From the NCBI RefSeq assembly GCF_001021505.1, contig NZ_LDPO01000018.1:1-64000 (forward strand): a DNA stretch of 64,000 bases. Direction: 5' to 3'. The translations under genes were made by a program, and so were the position numbers. Origin of the DNA: Mycolicibacter heraklionensis. Lineage in GTDB: Bacteria > Actinomycetota > Actinomycetes > Mycobacteriales > Mycobacteriaceae. Below, piece after piece: positions 36,201 through 46,403 of the stretch. Positions within the stretch are counted from its first letter, which is position 1. Each line of letters opens with the position of its first letter. The notes beneath the pieces are model-generated. The model ran no database searches and was not told the DNA's origin. It saw only the letters and a program-made list of their open reading frames with translations.

Positions 36201-39200
36201 GTGATGGTGGTGACGGTAAGGACGGTGCCAACGGTGTGGCGGGCACCGCCCCGAACATTGATGGCACCGCCGGTGGTAAGGGCGGCGCCGGTGGTAACGG
36301 CGGCCAGGGTGGTCTGCAGACCAATGGCAGCCACGCCGCGCAGGGCGACGGTGGCGATGGTGGTGCCGGCGGTGTCGGTGGCGCCGGCTACACCGGGCTG
36401 TCCGGTGTCAACCCCGGCGACAACGGTGAGAGCGGAAGCAACGGTGGCGCCGGCGGTGACGGTGGTGCCGGTGGTGCCGGCTTCGTCGGCGGCAAGGGCG
36501 GTGTGGGCGGCAATGCCGGCAGCGGCGGCAGCGGTGGCGACGGTGTCACCGGTGCCCAAGGGACGTTCGCCAACGGCGGCAGCGGCACCGGCCAGACCGG
36601 CGGCTCGGGCGGCAGCGGCGGCTCCGGCGGCAACGGCGGCACGGGCGGCGCCGGAGGTACGTCCACCGGCGGCGGCCCGAACGGAGCCACCGGCGTCGGC
36701 GGCGATGCCGGTGACGGTGGTAACGCGGGCACGGCCGGTGATGGCGGCAAGGGCGCGGACGGTACCGCGGCCCATGTCGACGGTGGCAACGGCGGCCACG
36801 GTGGGGAGGTCGGCACGGCCGGCCACGCCGGTACCGCGGGAGCGGGCGGTAACGCCGGCACGGACGGCCACGACATCACCGGCATCGCCGGCAGCGGTGG
36901 CCAGGGCGGCGACGGCTTCAACGGAGTCAATGCCGGTGACCGCGGCGGCAACGGCGGCGCCGGTGGTGACGGTGGTAGCCGCGGTAGTGGCGGTAACGGT
37001 GGCGCCGGTGGTGACGGTGTGGCCGGCGACAACGGTGAGAGCTTCGGCAACCCCAATGCCCCGGGCGTTCCGGTCAGCGACGCCGGTCACGCCGGCGGCG
37101 CTGGCCAGGCCGGTGGTGCCGGCGGTAACGGTGGCGCCGGAGGTGCGAGCGGCGCGCTGGCCGGTAACGCCGGTAGCGGCGGCAAGGGCGGTGCCGGTGC
37201 CGATGGTGGTGACGGTGGCGATGGCGGTTGGGGTGCTGACCACGCTCTGGGTGCGCTGCATCCGACGGCCAACATCAACGGTGGTGCCGGTGGTGTCGGC
37301 GGCGACGGTGGCGCCGGTGGCAATGGTGGTGCTGCGGGTGCGCTGAACAACGGCAGCGGCAACGCCGGTGTGCAGGGCGATGCGGGCACGGCCGGCAAGG
37401 GTGGCGATGGCGGTGACGGTGGCCGAGGTGGCACCGGTGGCGACGAGGGTGGCCCGGACGGTATCGGCGGTGCCGGCGGCGCTGCCGGTGACGGCGGTAA
37501 CGGTGGTGCCGGTGGCTCGGGTCTGAATGCCACCGATGGTGGTGACGCCGGTAACGGTGGTGTCGGCGGTCATGGTGGTCACGGCGGTTCCGGCAACTAC
37601 CCGGGCGGCCTCGACGGTATGGACGCCGGCCGGGCCGGTAACGGTGGCAACGGTGGCGTCGGTGGTGAGGGCGGTATCGGCGACAACGCCACCAATGGTG
37701 GCGCCGGTGGCGGTGGTGGTACCGGCGGTGAAGGCGGCACCGGTGGTGTCGGCAAGTGGGGTGTGGGCGGCAACGGCGGCGAAGGCTCCGACGGTGGCAC
37801 CGGTGGTAACGCCGGTGCCGGCGGTGCCGGGCACAACGGCGGCACCGATGGGGCCGACGGCGCCGGTGGTGACGGCGGCCTGGGTGGCCGGGGCGGCCAG
37901 GGCGCGGCGAACACCAGCCAAGACGCGAATGGCAATGGTCTGGCCGGTGGTGACGGTGGTCAGGCCGGTAACGGCGGTGCCGGCGGTCAGGGCATCGGCG
38001 GCGTCGGCGGTGGTAACGGTGGCCGGGGCGGTCAGGGTGGTCAAGCCGGTTCGGGTGCCGGCGGAGCCAACGGCACCATGGCCAACGCTCAAGGTGGCAA
38101 CGGTGGCGCCGGTGGTACCGGCGGTAACGCCGGCCAGGGTGGTGCCGGCACCGATGGCGGCACCACCGGCGGTGAAGGCACCGGCGGTTGGGGCGGTAAC
38201 GGTGGCGCCGGCGGCACGGGCTTCAACGCGCCGGCCGGTAGCGGCGTAGTCGGCGGCAACGGTGGAGAGGGTGGACGCGGCGGCGATGCCGGCCAGGGCG
38301 ACCAGGCCAACGCCACCGGCGACGACTACCACCCCGGCCAGGCCGGTAACGGCGGTGCCGGCGGTGCGGGCGGCAAGGGTGCCACCGGCAGCAACGGCGA
38401 TGACGGCACCGACGGAGGTAACGGCGGTAAGGGCGGCGACGGCGGCAACGGCGCCATCGCCGGTAACGCCGGTCAGGGCGGTGCCGGTGGTGTCGGCGGC
38501 GACGGCAGCACGGGCGTCGTAGGCCACTACGACGGCGGCGACGGCGGCAAGGGCGGTAACGGCGGCGCCGGCGGTGTCGGCGGCACCGGTGACGGCGGAA
38601 CACACGGCCTCAACGGCGCCGGCGGCAACGCCGCCAACGGCGGCAAGGGTGGCGACGGCCTCGGCGGCGGCAGCGGGGCTCACGCGGGCGACGGCGGCAA
38701 CGGTGGTGACGGCGGCAACGCCGGTGCGGCCGGCGGTGCCGGTGCGACCGACGGCAACGCCGGAAACGGCGGCCAGGGCGGCAAGGGCGGCACTGGCCAG
38801 GGCATCGTCACCGACGGTGCGGGCAACGCCTACGCCCAGGGTGGTGGCGACGGTGGCTCCGGTGGCACCGGCGGCCTGGGCGCCTCCACCACGGCTGACG
38901 GTAACGGCGGCCAGGGTGGCGCCGGTGGTACGGGCGCGGCGATCCTCGACGGTGCGGGCGCCAGCGGCACCGTCACCGGTGGTCCCGGCGGGGCCGGCGG
39001 CGCTGGAGCGACCGGTACCGCCACTGAAGCGGGCCGCGGCGGTGGCGGCGGTGGCGGTGGCGGTGGCGCCCTGATCCAGGCCGCCCCGGGTGGTACCGCC
39101 AGTGGCAGTGCCACCGGTGGTACCGGCGGTGCGGGCGGTGCTGGCACCACCACCGAGTCCGGTAGCACCGGCAGTCTGGGCGGCAACGCCGCGATCACCG

Positions 39201-42200
39201 CGGATGGCACCAGCAGTGCCAGCGGCAGCGCGACCGGCGGTAATGCTGGTGCGGGTTCTGATGGTGGCGTTGGTGGCAACGGTGGTAACGCCAGCGTCTC
39301 CGCCAAGGCTGGTGGCGTGATTACTGATGGTCACGCCGTTGCTGGCAATGGCGGTGCTGGTAGCACCGGCGGCAAGGGCGGTGCCGGTGGTGCCGGCACC
39401 ATCTCTGCCAGTGCGTCGGGTGCGACGGCTTCGGGTACTGCTACCGGTGGTGCGGGTGGTGCCGGTACCACGGGTGGTGTCGGTGGCGCTGGTGGTGACG
39501 GTGCCGTTTCTGCCAGTGCGTCGGGTGCGACGGCTTCGGGTACTGGTACCGGTGGTGCGGGCGGCGCGGGCACCGACGGCGGTAAGGGTGGCGCTGGTGC
39601 TCAGGGTGGCGTTTTCGCTCAGCGGGTCGGTAGCCAGGCCATTGGTACGGGTATCGGCGGTGCCGGCGGCACCGCCGACGGTGCCGGTAGCACGGGTGGC
39701 GCCGGTGCCGGCGGCTGGATTCAGACCGGCTTCTATTCCGGTGGCGCCAATAGCTCGGCCAGCGGGTATGCCCTCGGTGGTGCCGGTGGCGCCGGGACCA
39801 CCGGCGGCCATGGTGGTGTCGGTGGCCAGAGCGTCGTGCTGGCCACCGGGGATGGCTCCACGGCCACCGGCAACACCTACGGCGGTACCGGTGGTGCGGG
39901 TGACCACGGCGGAACCGGTGGTGCCGGTGCGCTTGGGCAGATAGTGACCATGGGCACCGGTACTCAGGCCAGCGGTACCGCTACCGGCGGTGACGGCGGC
40001 AGCGGCAGCGGTACCGGTATCACCGGTGGTAACGGTGGTCAAGGCATCGTCAGTTCGGGGGCATCGTCTGGTCTTGGCGCCAACTCCACAGCCGAGGGCA
40101 CCGCGACCGGCGGTAACGGCGGGGACGGCCAGAACGGCGTCAACGGCGGCAACGGTGGGGTCGGCGTCATCTCGACCAAGGGCGAAAACAACTCCATCAC
40201 CGGCAGCACCGCGACCGGCGGTAACGGTGGCACCGGCGCGATCGGCGGTGAGGGCTCGGTCCGGACCGACGGCACCGGTAGCACGGTCAGCGGCAGCACC
40301 GGGACCGGTGGCAACGCCGGCGCGGGTGACGCCAACGGTGGGGTCGGGGGCGCGGGCGGCGCGGGCACCGTCAAGGCCAGCACCGGTGGCACCGTCATCG
40401 ACGCCACCGCCACCGGTCATGTCGGCGCGGCCGGCACCGACGGTGGAACGGGCGGGGCCGGCGGTTCCGCCGCGATCCTCGCCAGCAACGGTGGCACGGT
40501 CGGCGGCACGGGTGTCGGTGACACGGCCATCGCGACCGGTGGTGCCGGCGGGGTCGGCAGCAACGGTGGAACGGGCGGGGCCGGCGGTCAGGGCAACCTC
40601 TCCGCCACGGCTTCGGGGGCCACAGCTACCGGCACCGGTACCGGTGGTGCGGGTGGCGCTGGCGCGGACGGCGGCAAGGGCGGCGCCGGTGCTCAGGGTG
40701 GGATTTTCGCCCAGAAAGCCGGTAGCCAGGCCAGCGGTATCGCCACTGGCGGCGCCGGCGGGTATGCCACCGGCGCCGGCAGCACCGGTGGTGCCGGTGC
40801 CAGCGGTTCGATTCAGGTCGGCTACACCGGCAGTGCCGGGGTCAATGGTGTTGCCGGCGGCCAAGCCACCGGCGGTGCCGGCGGCGCCGGGACCACCGGC
40901 GGCCACGGTGGTGTCGGCGGCCAGAGCGTTGTGCTGGTCGGTGGGGATGGTGCGGTAGCCAACGGCACGGTGCTCGGCGGCACCGGCGGCGCGGGCTCTA
41001 ACGGCGGCACGGGCGGTGCCGGCTGGACCGGCCAGGTCGCGGCCTTGGGCAGTGGATCGCATGCCAGCGGCAGCGGCACCGGTGGCAGCGGCGGCACCGG
41101 CGACGGTAACGGCGTTGTCGGCGGCAAGGGCGGCCAGGGCTTCGTTCAAGCACTGGGCGCCAACAGCACCGCCGACGGCCAGGCCACCGGCGGCGACGGC
41201 GGCGCGGGCGCCAACGGCGTCAGCGGCACCAACGGCCAGGACGGCAACATCAAGGCCCAAGACCAAAACAGCAGCGTCACGAACAGCACCGCTACGGCCG
41301 GCGACAGCTCCACCGGTTTCCAGGGTGGTCGCACCCAGATCACCGCCAGCCACGGCGGCAGCATCGACGGTGTGGACGCCGTTGGCGGCAACGCCAGCGC
41401 CAGTGCGGCTGGTGGCGCTTCCACGGTCACCGCCGACGGCACTGGTAGCACCATCAACGGCGGCAGCGCCACCGGCGGCAACGCCGGCACCAGTAACGCC
41501 AACAGCGGCGCCGGTGGCAGGGGCGGCGCCGCCACCCTCTCAGCTACCGCCGGCGGCCACATCACCGACGGCAACGCCACCGCCGGAGCCGGCGGCAACG
41601 GCGGCGCCAACGGTGGCAACGGCGGTGCGGGCGGTAAGGGTGCTGCGGGCGGCACCGCCACCATCAGCACTTCCAACGGCGGCAGCGCCGGCGGTGAGGC
41701 TACCGGCGGCGCCGGTGGCAACGGCGGCGCCGGCAACACCGGTGGCAACGGCGGTAACGGCGGCATCGCCGGCAATGCCTCGATCACCTCTCCCAATGGC
41801 GGTAGCGCAACCGGCACTGCCACCGCTGGCGCGGGCGGCAACGGTGGGGATGCCACCGCAACGCAGGCCGGCGCCACCGGCGGCACCGGCGCCGATGCCT
41901 CCATCACGGCATCCGACACCAGCAGCGCTCACGGCACCGCGATCGCTGGTGCTGGTGCGGCGGGGACTACGGCTGGCAGCACGGCCGGCAACGGTGGTAG
42001 TGCCACCATCACCGCCAGCGGTGCCAGCACCGTCCAAGGTGGCACTGCCACCGGTGTCGCCGGGGCTCAGGGTGTCAACGGTGGCACCGGCGGCACCGGT
42101 GGTGCGGCCAGCATCACGGCGACCAACGGCAGCACCGTCACCAACACCGTCGACGGCAATGGTCACGACACCACTACGGCGACCGGCGGTGCGGGCGGCG

Positions 42201-45200
42201 TCGGTGACGCCGGCAAGGGCGGCGCAGGTGGTGCCGGCACCGTCTCCGCCAGTGCGTCGGGTGCGACGGCTTCGGGCACTGGTACCGGTGGTGCGGGCGG
42301 TGCCGGCACCACCGGCGGTGTCGGTGGCGCCGGTGGCCAGGGTGCCGTTTCTGCCAGTGCGTCGGGTTCCACGGCTTCCGGCAGCGGTACCGGTGGTGCG
42401 GGCGGCGCGGGCACCGACGGCGGTAAGGGTGGCGCCGGTGCTCAGGGTGGGCTTTTCGCTCAGCGGGTCGGTAGCCAGGCCATTGGTACCGGTATCGGTG
42501 GTGCCGGTGGGTCTGCCGACGGTGCTGGTAGCACGGGTGGTGCTGGTGCCGGCGGTTGGATTCAGACCGGCTTCTATTCCGGTGGCGCCAACAGCTCGGC
42601 CAGCGGGTATGCCCTTGGTGGTGCCGGCGGTGCCGGGAACAGCGGTGGCCATGGTGGTGTCGGTGGTCAGTCCACCGTGCTGGCCACCGGGGATGGCTCC
42701 ACGGCCACCGGCAACACCTACGGTGGTGCCGGCGGTGCGGGTGATCACGGCGGGACCGGTGGTGCCGGTGCGCTGGGGCAGATAGTGGCCATGGGCACCG
42801 GCACTCAGGCCAGTGGTACCGCGACCGGCGGCGACGGTGGCAGTGGCTCGGGTAGCGGTGTCACCGGTGGCGCCGGTGGTCGCGGTGTGGTGAGTTCGGG
42901 GCAGTCCTCTGGTGCTGGTGGCAACGCCACCGCTGACGGCACCGCCACTGGCGGTGACGGTGGGGCGGGCCAGGGCGGCGTCAATGGTGGTGCCGGGGGT
43001 GGCGGCACGATCTCGACCAAGGGCGCCGGCGACTCCATCACCGGTGGTACTGCGACCGGTGGTGACGGGGTCACTGGGGTAGCCGGCAATGCTGGGCAGC
43101 TCTCCACCAACGCTGGGGGCAAGATCACCGACAGCAGCGCGATCGCGGGCAACGCCGGTGGCGGTGCCGTCGGTGGCGGTGCCGTCGTCCAGGCCACTGG
43201 GGCTGGTGGCAGCTCGGTCAGTGACACTCACGTCACCGGTGGCGACGGTGGTGCCGGCGGGGCGGGCGGTGGCGCTAGCGCGTCCGCCACCAATGGTGGC
43301 GTCATCTCTGCTAGCACTGTCGACGGCGGCGACAGTAGTGACACCGCAGTCGGCGGTGCGGCCACTGTGACTGCTGCGGGCGCGAACAGCGCGGTCAGTG
43401 GTAGTTCCGCTGAGGGCGGCAACGCCGGGGCCGGTGACGCCAACGGGGGCACCGGTGGAGTCGGCGGTAACGCCAGCGTGGCAGCCAGCAACGGCGGCCA
43501 CATCACTGATGGTCACGCCGTTGCTGGCAATGGCGGTGCTGGTAGCGCCGGCGGCAAGGGTGGTGCCGGTGGTGAGGCGGACGTCACTGCTGGTGCCGGC
43601 GGCACGGTCACCGGTACCGCTACCGGCGGTACCGGCGGGAGCGGCACCGGGGCGAACAGCATCGGTGGCGATGGTGGTTGGGCTCAGATGCAGGCTGGTT
43701 ACTCGGGCAACACGCCTCCCACCGGCGGAACGGTGAGTGGCTCCGCCACCGGCGGTGACGGCGGTGTCGCCACCAACGGGGGACAAGCCGGTGGTGGCGG
43801 AGGCGCCTTGGTGATGGCGGCTGGTCCGACTGGTGTTGCTGATGCGCAGGCCACCGGTGGTAATGGCGGCGGTGCCAGTGCTGCGGGTGCGCATGGCGGC
43901 AACGGTGGGTTCACCAACGTGGCCGGCCTCAACGGGAGCATCACCGGTGGGGTTGCGACCTCCGGTGACGGTGGCGCCGGCCGCGGCGGTAACGGCGGCG
44001 ACGGCGGCATGGGCTGGATCCAGGCCTACGACCCGAGCGGTGCGGCCGGAACTCAGATCGTCAACGGCTCGTCGGCCGGCGGTAACGGCGGTGACGGCGG
44101 CGTCGACGGAACGAACGGCGCCGTTGGTGGTAACGGTGGCACGGGCGGCAACAGCACCTTCTGGATGTCGGGCGGCCAAACCTCTACTGGCGCGGTCAAT
44201 TCCGGTGGTGACGGTGGTGACGGTGGCACGGGCGGCGACGGCGTCGGTAGCACCGGCGGTAACGGCGGTGCCGGTGGTATCGGTGGCGACACGGCCGGCA
44301 ATGTCGGCCACGGTGGCGACGGCGGTAACGGCGGTACCGGTGGCACCAACGGCGGCAGTGGTGGCGCGGGCGGTGCGGGAGCCAACGCTGCGGCCGCAGC
44401 CGGCAGTGGCGTAGCCACCGGCGGTAATGGCGGTGTCGGTGGTGTCGGTGGTGCCGGCTATGACGGCGGTAAGGGCGGTGCCGGTGGCACTGTCAGCATC
44501 TCCACCAGCACCGGCGGCACGATCGACTCCATCAGCACCGCGACCGGCGGTAACGGCGGCGACGGCGGTGCCGGGTCGGCCACTGGCGTCGGCGGCACCG
44601 GCGGCAGCGGTGGCACAGCGACCATGTCCGCCTCCGACAATGGCGCCATCCACGATGGTCATGTGGTCGGCGGCGATGGCACTGACGGTGGGCCCAACGG
44701 CGTCAACGGCAATGCCGGCGCGAATAACTCGCTGATCGTCAGTGGCGCCGGAAGCAGCGTCACCGACACCACCATCGCCAGCGGCCAGAACACCGCCAAC
44801 TTCGCCGGCGGCGCGGCCACGGCGACGGTCAGCAGCGGCGGCGTCATCACCGGCAGCACGGTCACCGGCGGCGATGCCAGCGACACCGCGGCCGGTGGCG
44901 CGGCGAGCCTGGCCGCCACCGGGTCGGGAAGCCTGATCACCAACAGTCACGCAACCGGTGGCAACGCCGGCGTGGGTGGCACCAATGGCGCCACTGGAGG
45001 TGGGGGCGGCGCAGCCGGCATCCAAGCGGTTGGCGGTGCGCATGTCACCGACACCACTGTCACGGGCGGTGTCGGCGGTAACGGGATGGACGGCGGCGCG
45101 GGTGGCGGCGGCGGCTTCGCCGTCGCCTCGGCGATCGGGGCCGGCAGCGCCATCACCGGCGCTACTGCCACCGGCGGCAGCGGTGGGCTCGGCAATGCCG

Positions 45201-46030
45201 GGACCGGCGGTGAAGGCGGCAGCGGTCAACTGATCGTCGACGCCGCGGGCGGCTCGATCGGCGGAGGCGGCAATACCGCGATCGCGATCGGCGGCGACGG
45301 CGGCGCCGGAAGCAACGGCGGCCACGGCGGTAACGGCTCGTGGGGTGAACTCGAGGCCGACGGCCTCGGCGGCAACTCCTACGGCATCTCCACCGGCGGT
45401 TCCGGCGGTGCTGCCGACGGGCCTGGCAGCCAGGGCGGCAACGGTGGAAGCTCCGACATCGAGAGCGCCAAGACCACCGGCGGCTTCGGTGACCCGAGCC
45501 TCGGCGGCCCCGGCGGGACGGCCAGCGGAACGTCGACCGGTGGTGCCGGGGGCGTAGCCCACAACGGTGGCCACGGCGGTAATGGTGGCAAGGCGAGTAT
45601 CGCCGCCGGTGGGGCGAACGCTGTCGCCAGCGGCACATCCAAGGGCGGCGCCGGTGGCGAAGGGGATGGTGGCCAGGGCGGCAACGCCGGAACCAGCCGG
45701 ATCACGGCACTGGGTGAGAACACCACGTCCACCGGTGGCAGCGCCACCGGCGGCGACGGCGGCAAGGGTAGCGGCGGCGGGACCGGCGGCGCCGGCGCTG
45801 ACGGCAACATCGGGTCCGCACTGACCAGCGCCGGGAGCCCCGGCGACAACCCGACCGCCAACAACAACACGGTCGTCGGTGGGAGCGGCGGCGAAGGCGG
45901 CAGCGGTCATACCGGCGGCGGTGGCACGGAGGCCGACGTCTATGCGGTCAACGGGGGAGAAAACCCGGGGTGGCCTAACCCGAACAACAACCAAAACGTT
46001 CTGGGTGCGGACGGCGCGAACAACCCGTAA
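33176..46030 (+). pseudogene. 3' part of frameshifted giant PGRS gene 6
   Basis: This frame continues gene 6 after the frameshift. It is open without interruption to the TAA at 46028-46030 and would give a protein of about 4,830 residues if restored. Up to about 39030 it is PGRS with blocks such as YDAVAAGAAAGTSGG and FNGADSTSAGVSGG and several aromatic islands (WGADHALGALHP, DDYHPGQAGNGG). A run of ten glycines (codons 39038-39067) marks a sharp change. The remaining 2,300 residues are rich in Thr, Ser, Val and Ile, with phrases like SASGATASGTATGGAGGAG and ITDGHAVAGNGGAG that resemble beta-solenoid repeats of surface adhesins. The tail is distinctive (ENPGWPNPNNNQNVLGADGA) and ends in NNP. 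No start codon with a ribosome binding site is evident after the break. The long uninterrupted frame argues that the frameshift is recent, reversible, or a sequencing error. Confidence 0.8.
39571..42905 (+). repeat. Three dispersed copies of a 450-500 bp solenoid module in gene 6
   Basis: Copies run at about 39571-40070, 40663-41140 and 42412-42905. Each begins GTDGGKGGAGAQGG or GADGGKGGAGAQGG and continues FAQ(R/K)(V/A)GSQA, GAGSTGGAGA.G.IQ(T/V)G, GGAGTTGGHGGVGGQS, and a GxxATGNTYGG-like end. The FAQ phenylalanine codons are at 39614, 40706 and 42455. Copies 1 and 3 are almost identical (WIQTGFYSGGANSSASGYAL in both), while copy 2 is diverged. Confidence 0.8.
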
Positions 46031-46046
46031 CCCCCGACACGCCACG

Positions 46047-46080
46047 CATTACGGCCCGGTCCTTCGACCGGGCCGTAATG
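46047..46080 (+). terminator. Terminator hairpin after gene 6
   Basis: Bases 46047-46061 and 46066-46080 form a perfect 15-bp stem with a CTTC loop, beginning 16 bp after the gene 6 stop. No T-run follows. The core CGGCCCGGTC/GACCGGGCCG is shared with the hairpin at 60011-60038, which indicates common descent of the two gene ends. Confidence 0.8.
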
Positions 46081-46319
46081 GCGCTGGCGCTTCCGATGGT
46101 CGTGACGCCCCAGGGCTGACCGGCCTGGCCCGGCCCGTCCGCTCTGGCAAACAAATCGTCGGTATTTTTACCTAATCTGAGAAATATATAAGTGGTTGGG
46201 ATCGACTGTGAATATATTTCGAGCATTAACTTAAGCGCTTCGCTGCTTGGGTAATACCTGTTCAGTCAACCGCGAATCCACCCGGGCACCCCCTTCCAGT
46301 TTCCTCACAGAAATAGGGG
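46081..46319. other. Gene-free spacer before gene 7 with an AT-rich island and a dyad
   Basis: No gene is seen. Between about 46151 and 46220 the sequence is strikingly AT-rich for this genome. It contains GAAATATAT at 46181-46189 and its reverse complement ATATATTTC at 46212-46220, arms 22 bp apart. Such islands are typical binding places for mycobacterial nucleoid-associated regulators such as Lsr2, so this may be a regulatory region for gene 7. That link is inference. Confidence 0.5.
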
Positions 46320-46347
46320 TTGACTAAGAATTTGCCACTGCTAGCCT
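46320..46347 (+). promoter_or_regulatory. Predicted promoter of gene 7 (TTGACT-N16-TAGCCT)
   Basis: TTGACT at 46320-46325 and TAGCCT at 46342-46347 have the same 16-base spacing and the same GGGG prefix as the element before gene 6. The start codon lies 57 bases beyond the -10 hexamer, against 61 for gene 6. AAGGGG at 46390-46395 is the ribosome binding site. Confidence 0.7.
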
Positions 46348-46403
46348 AGCCCCCCATCAGATTTGCCACCGTCGTCAATATCTGCAGCTAAGGGGCACGT
46401 GCC

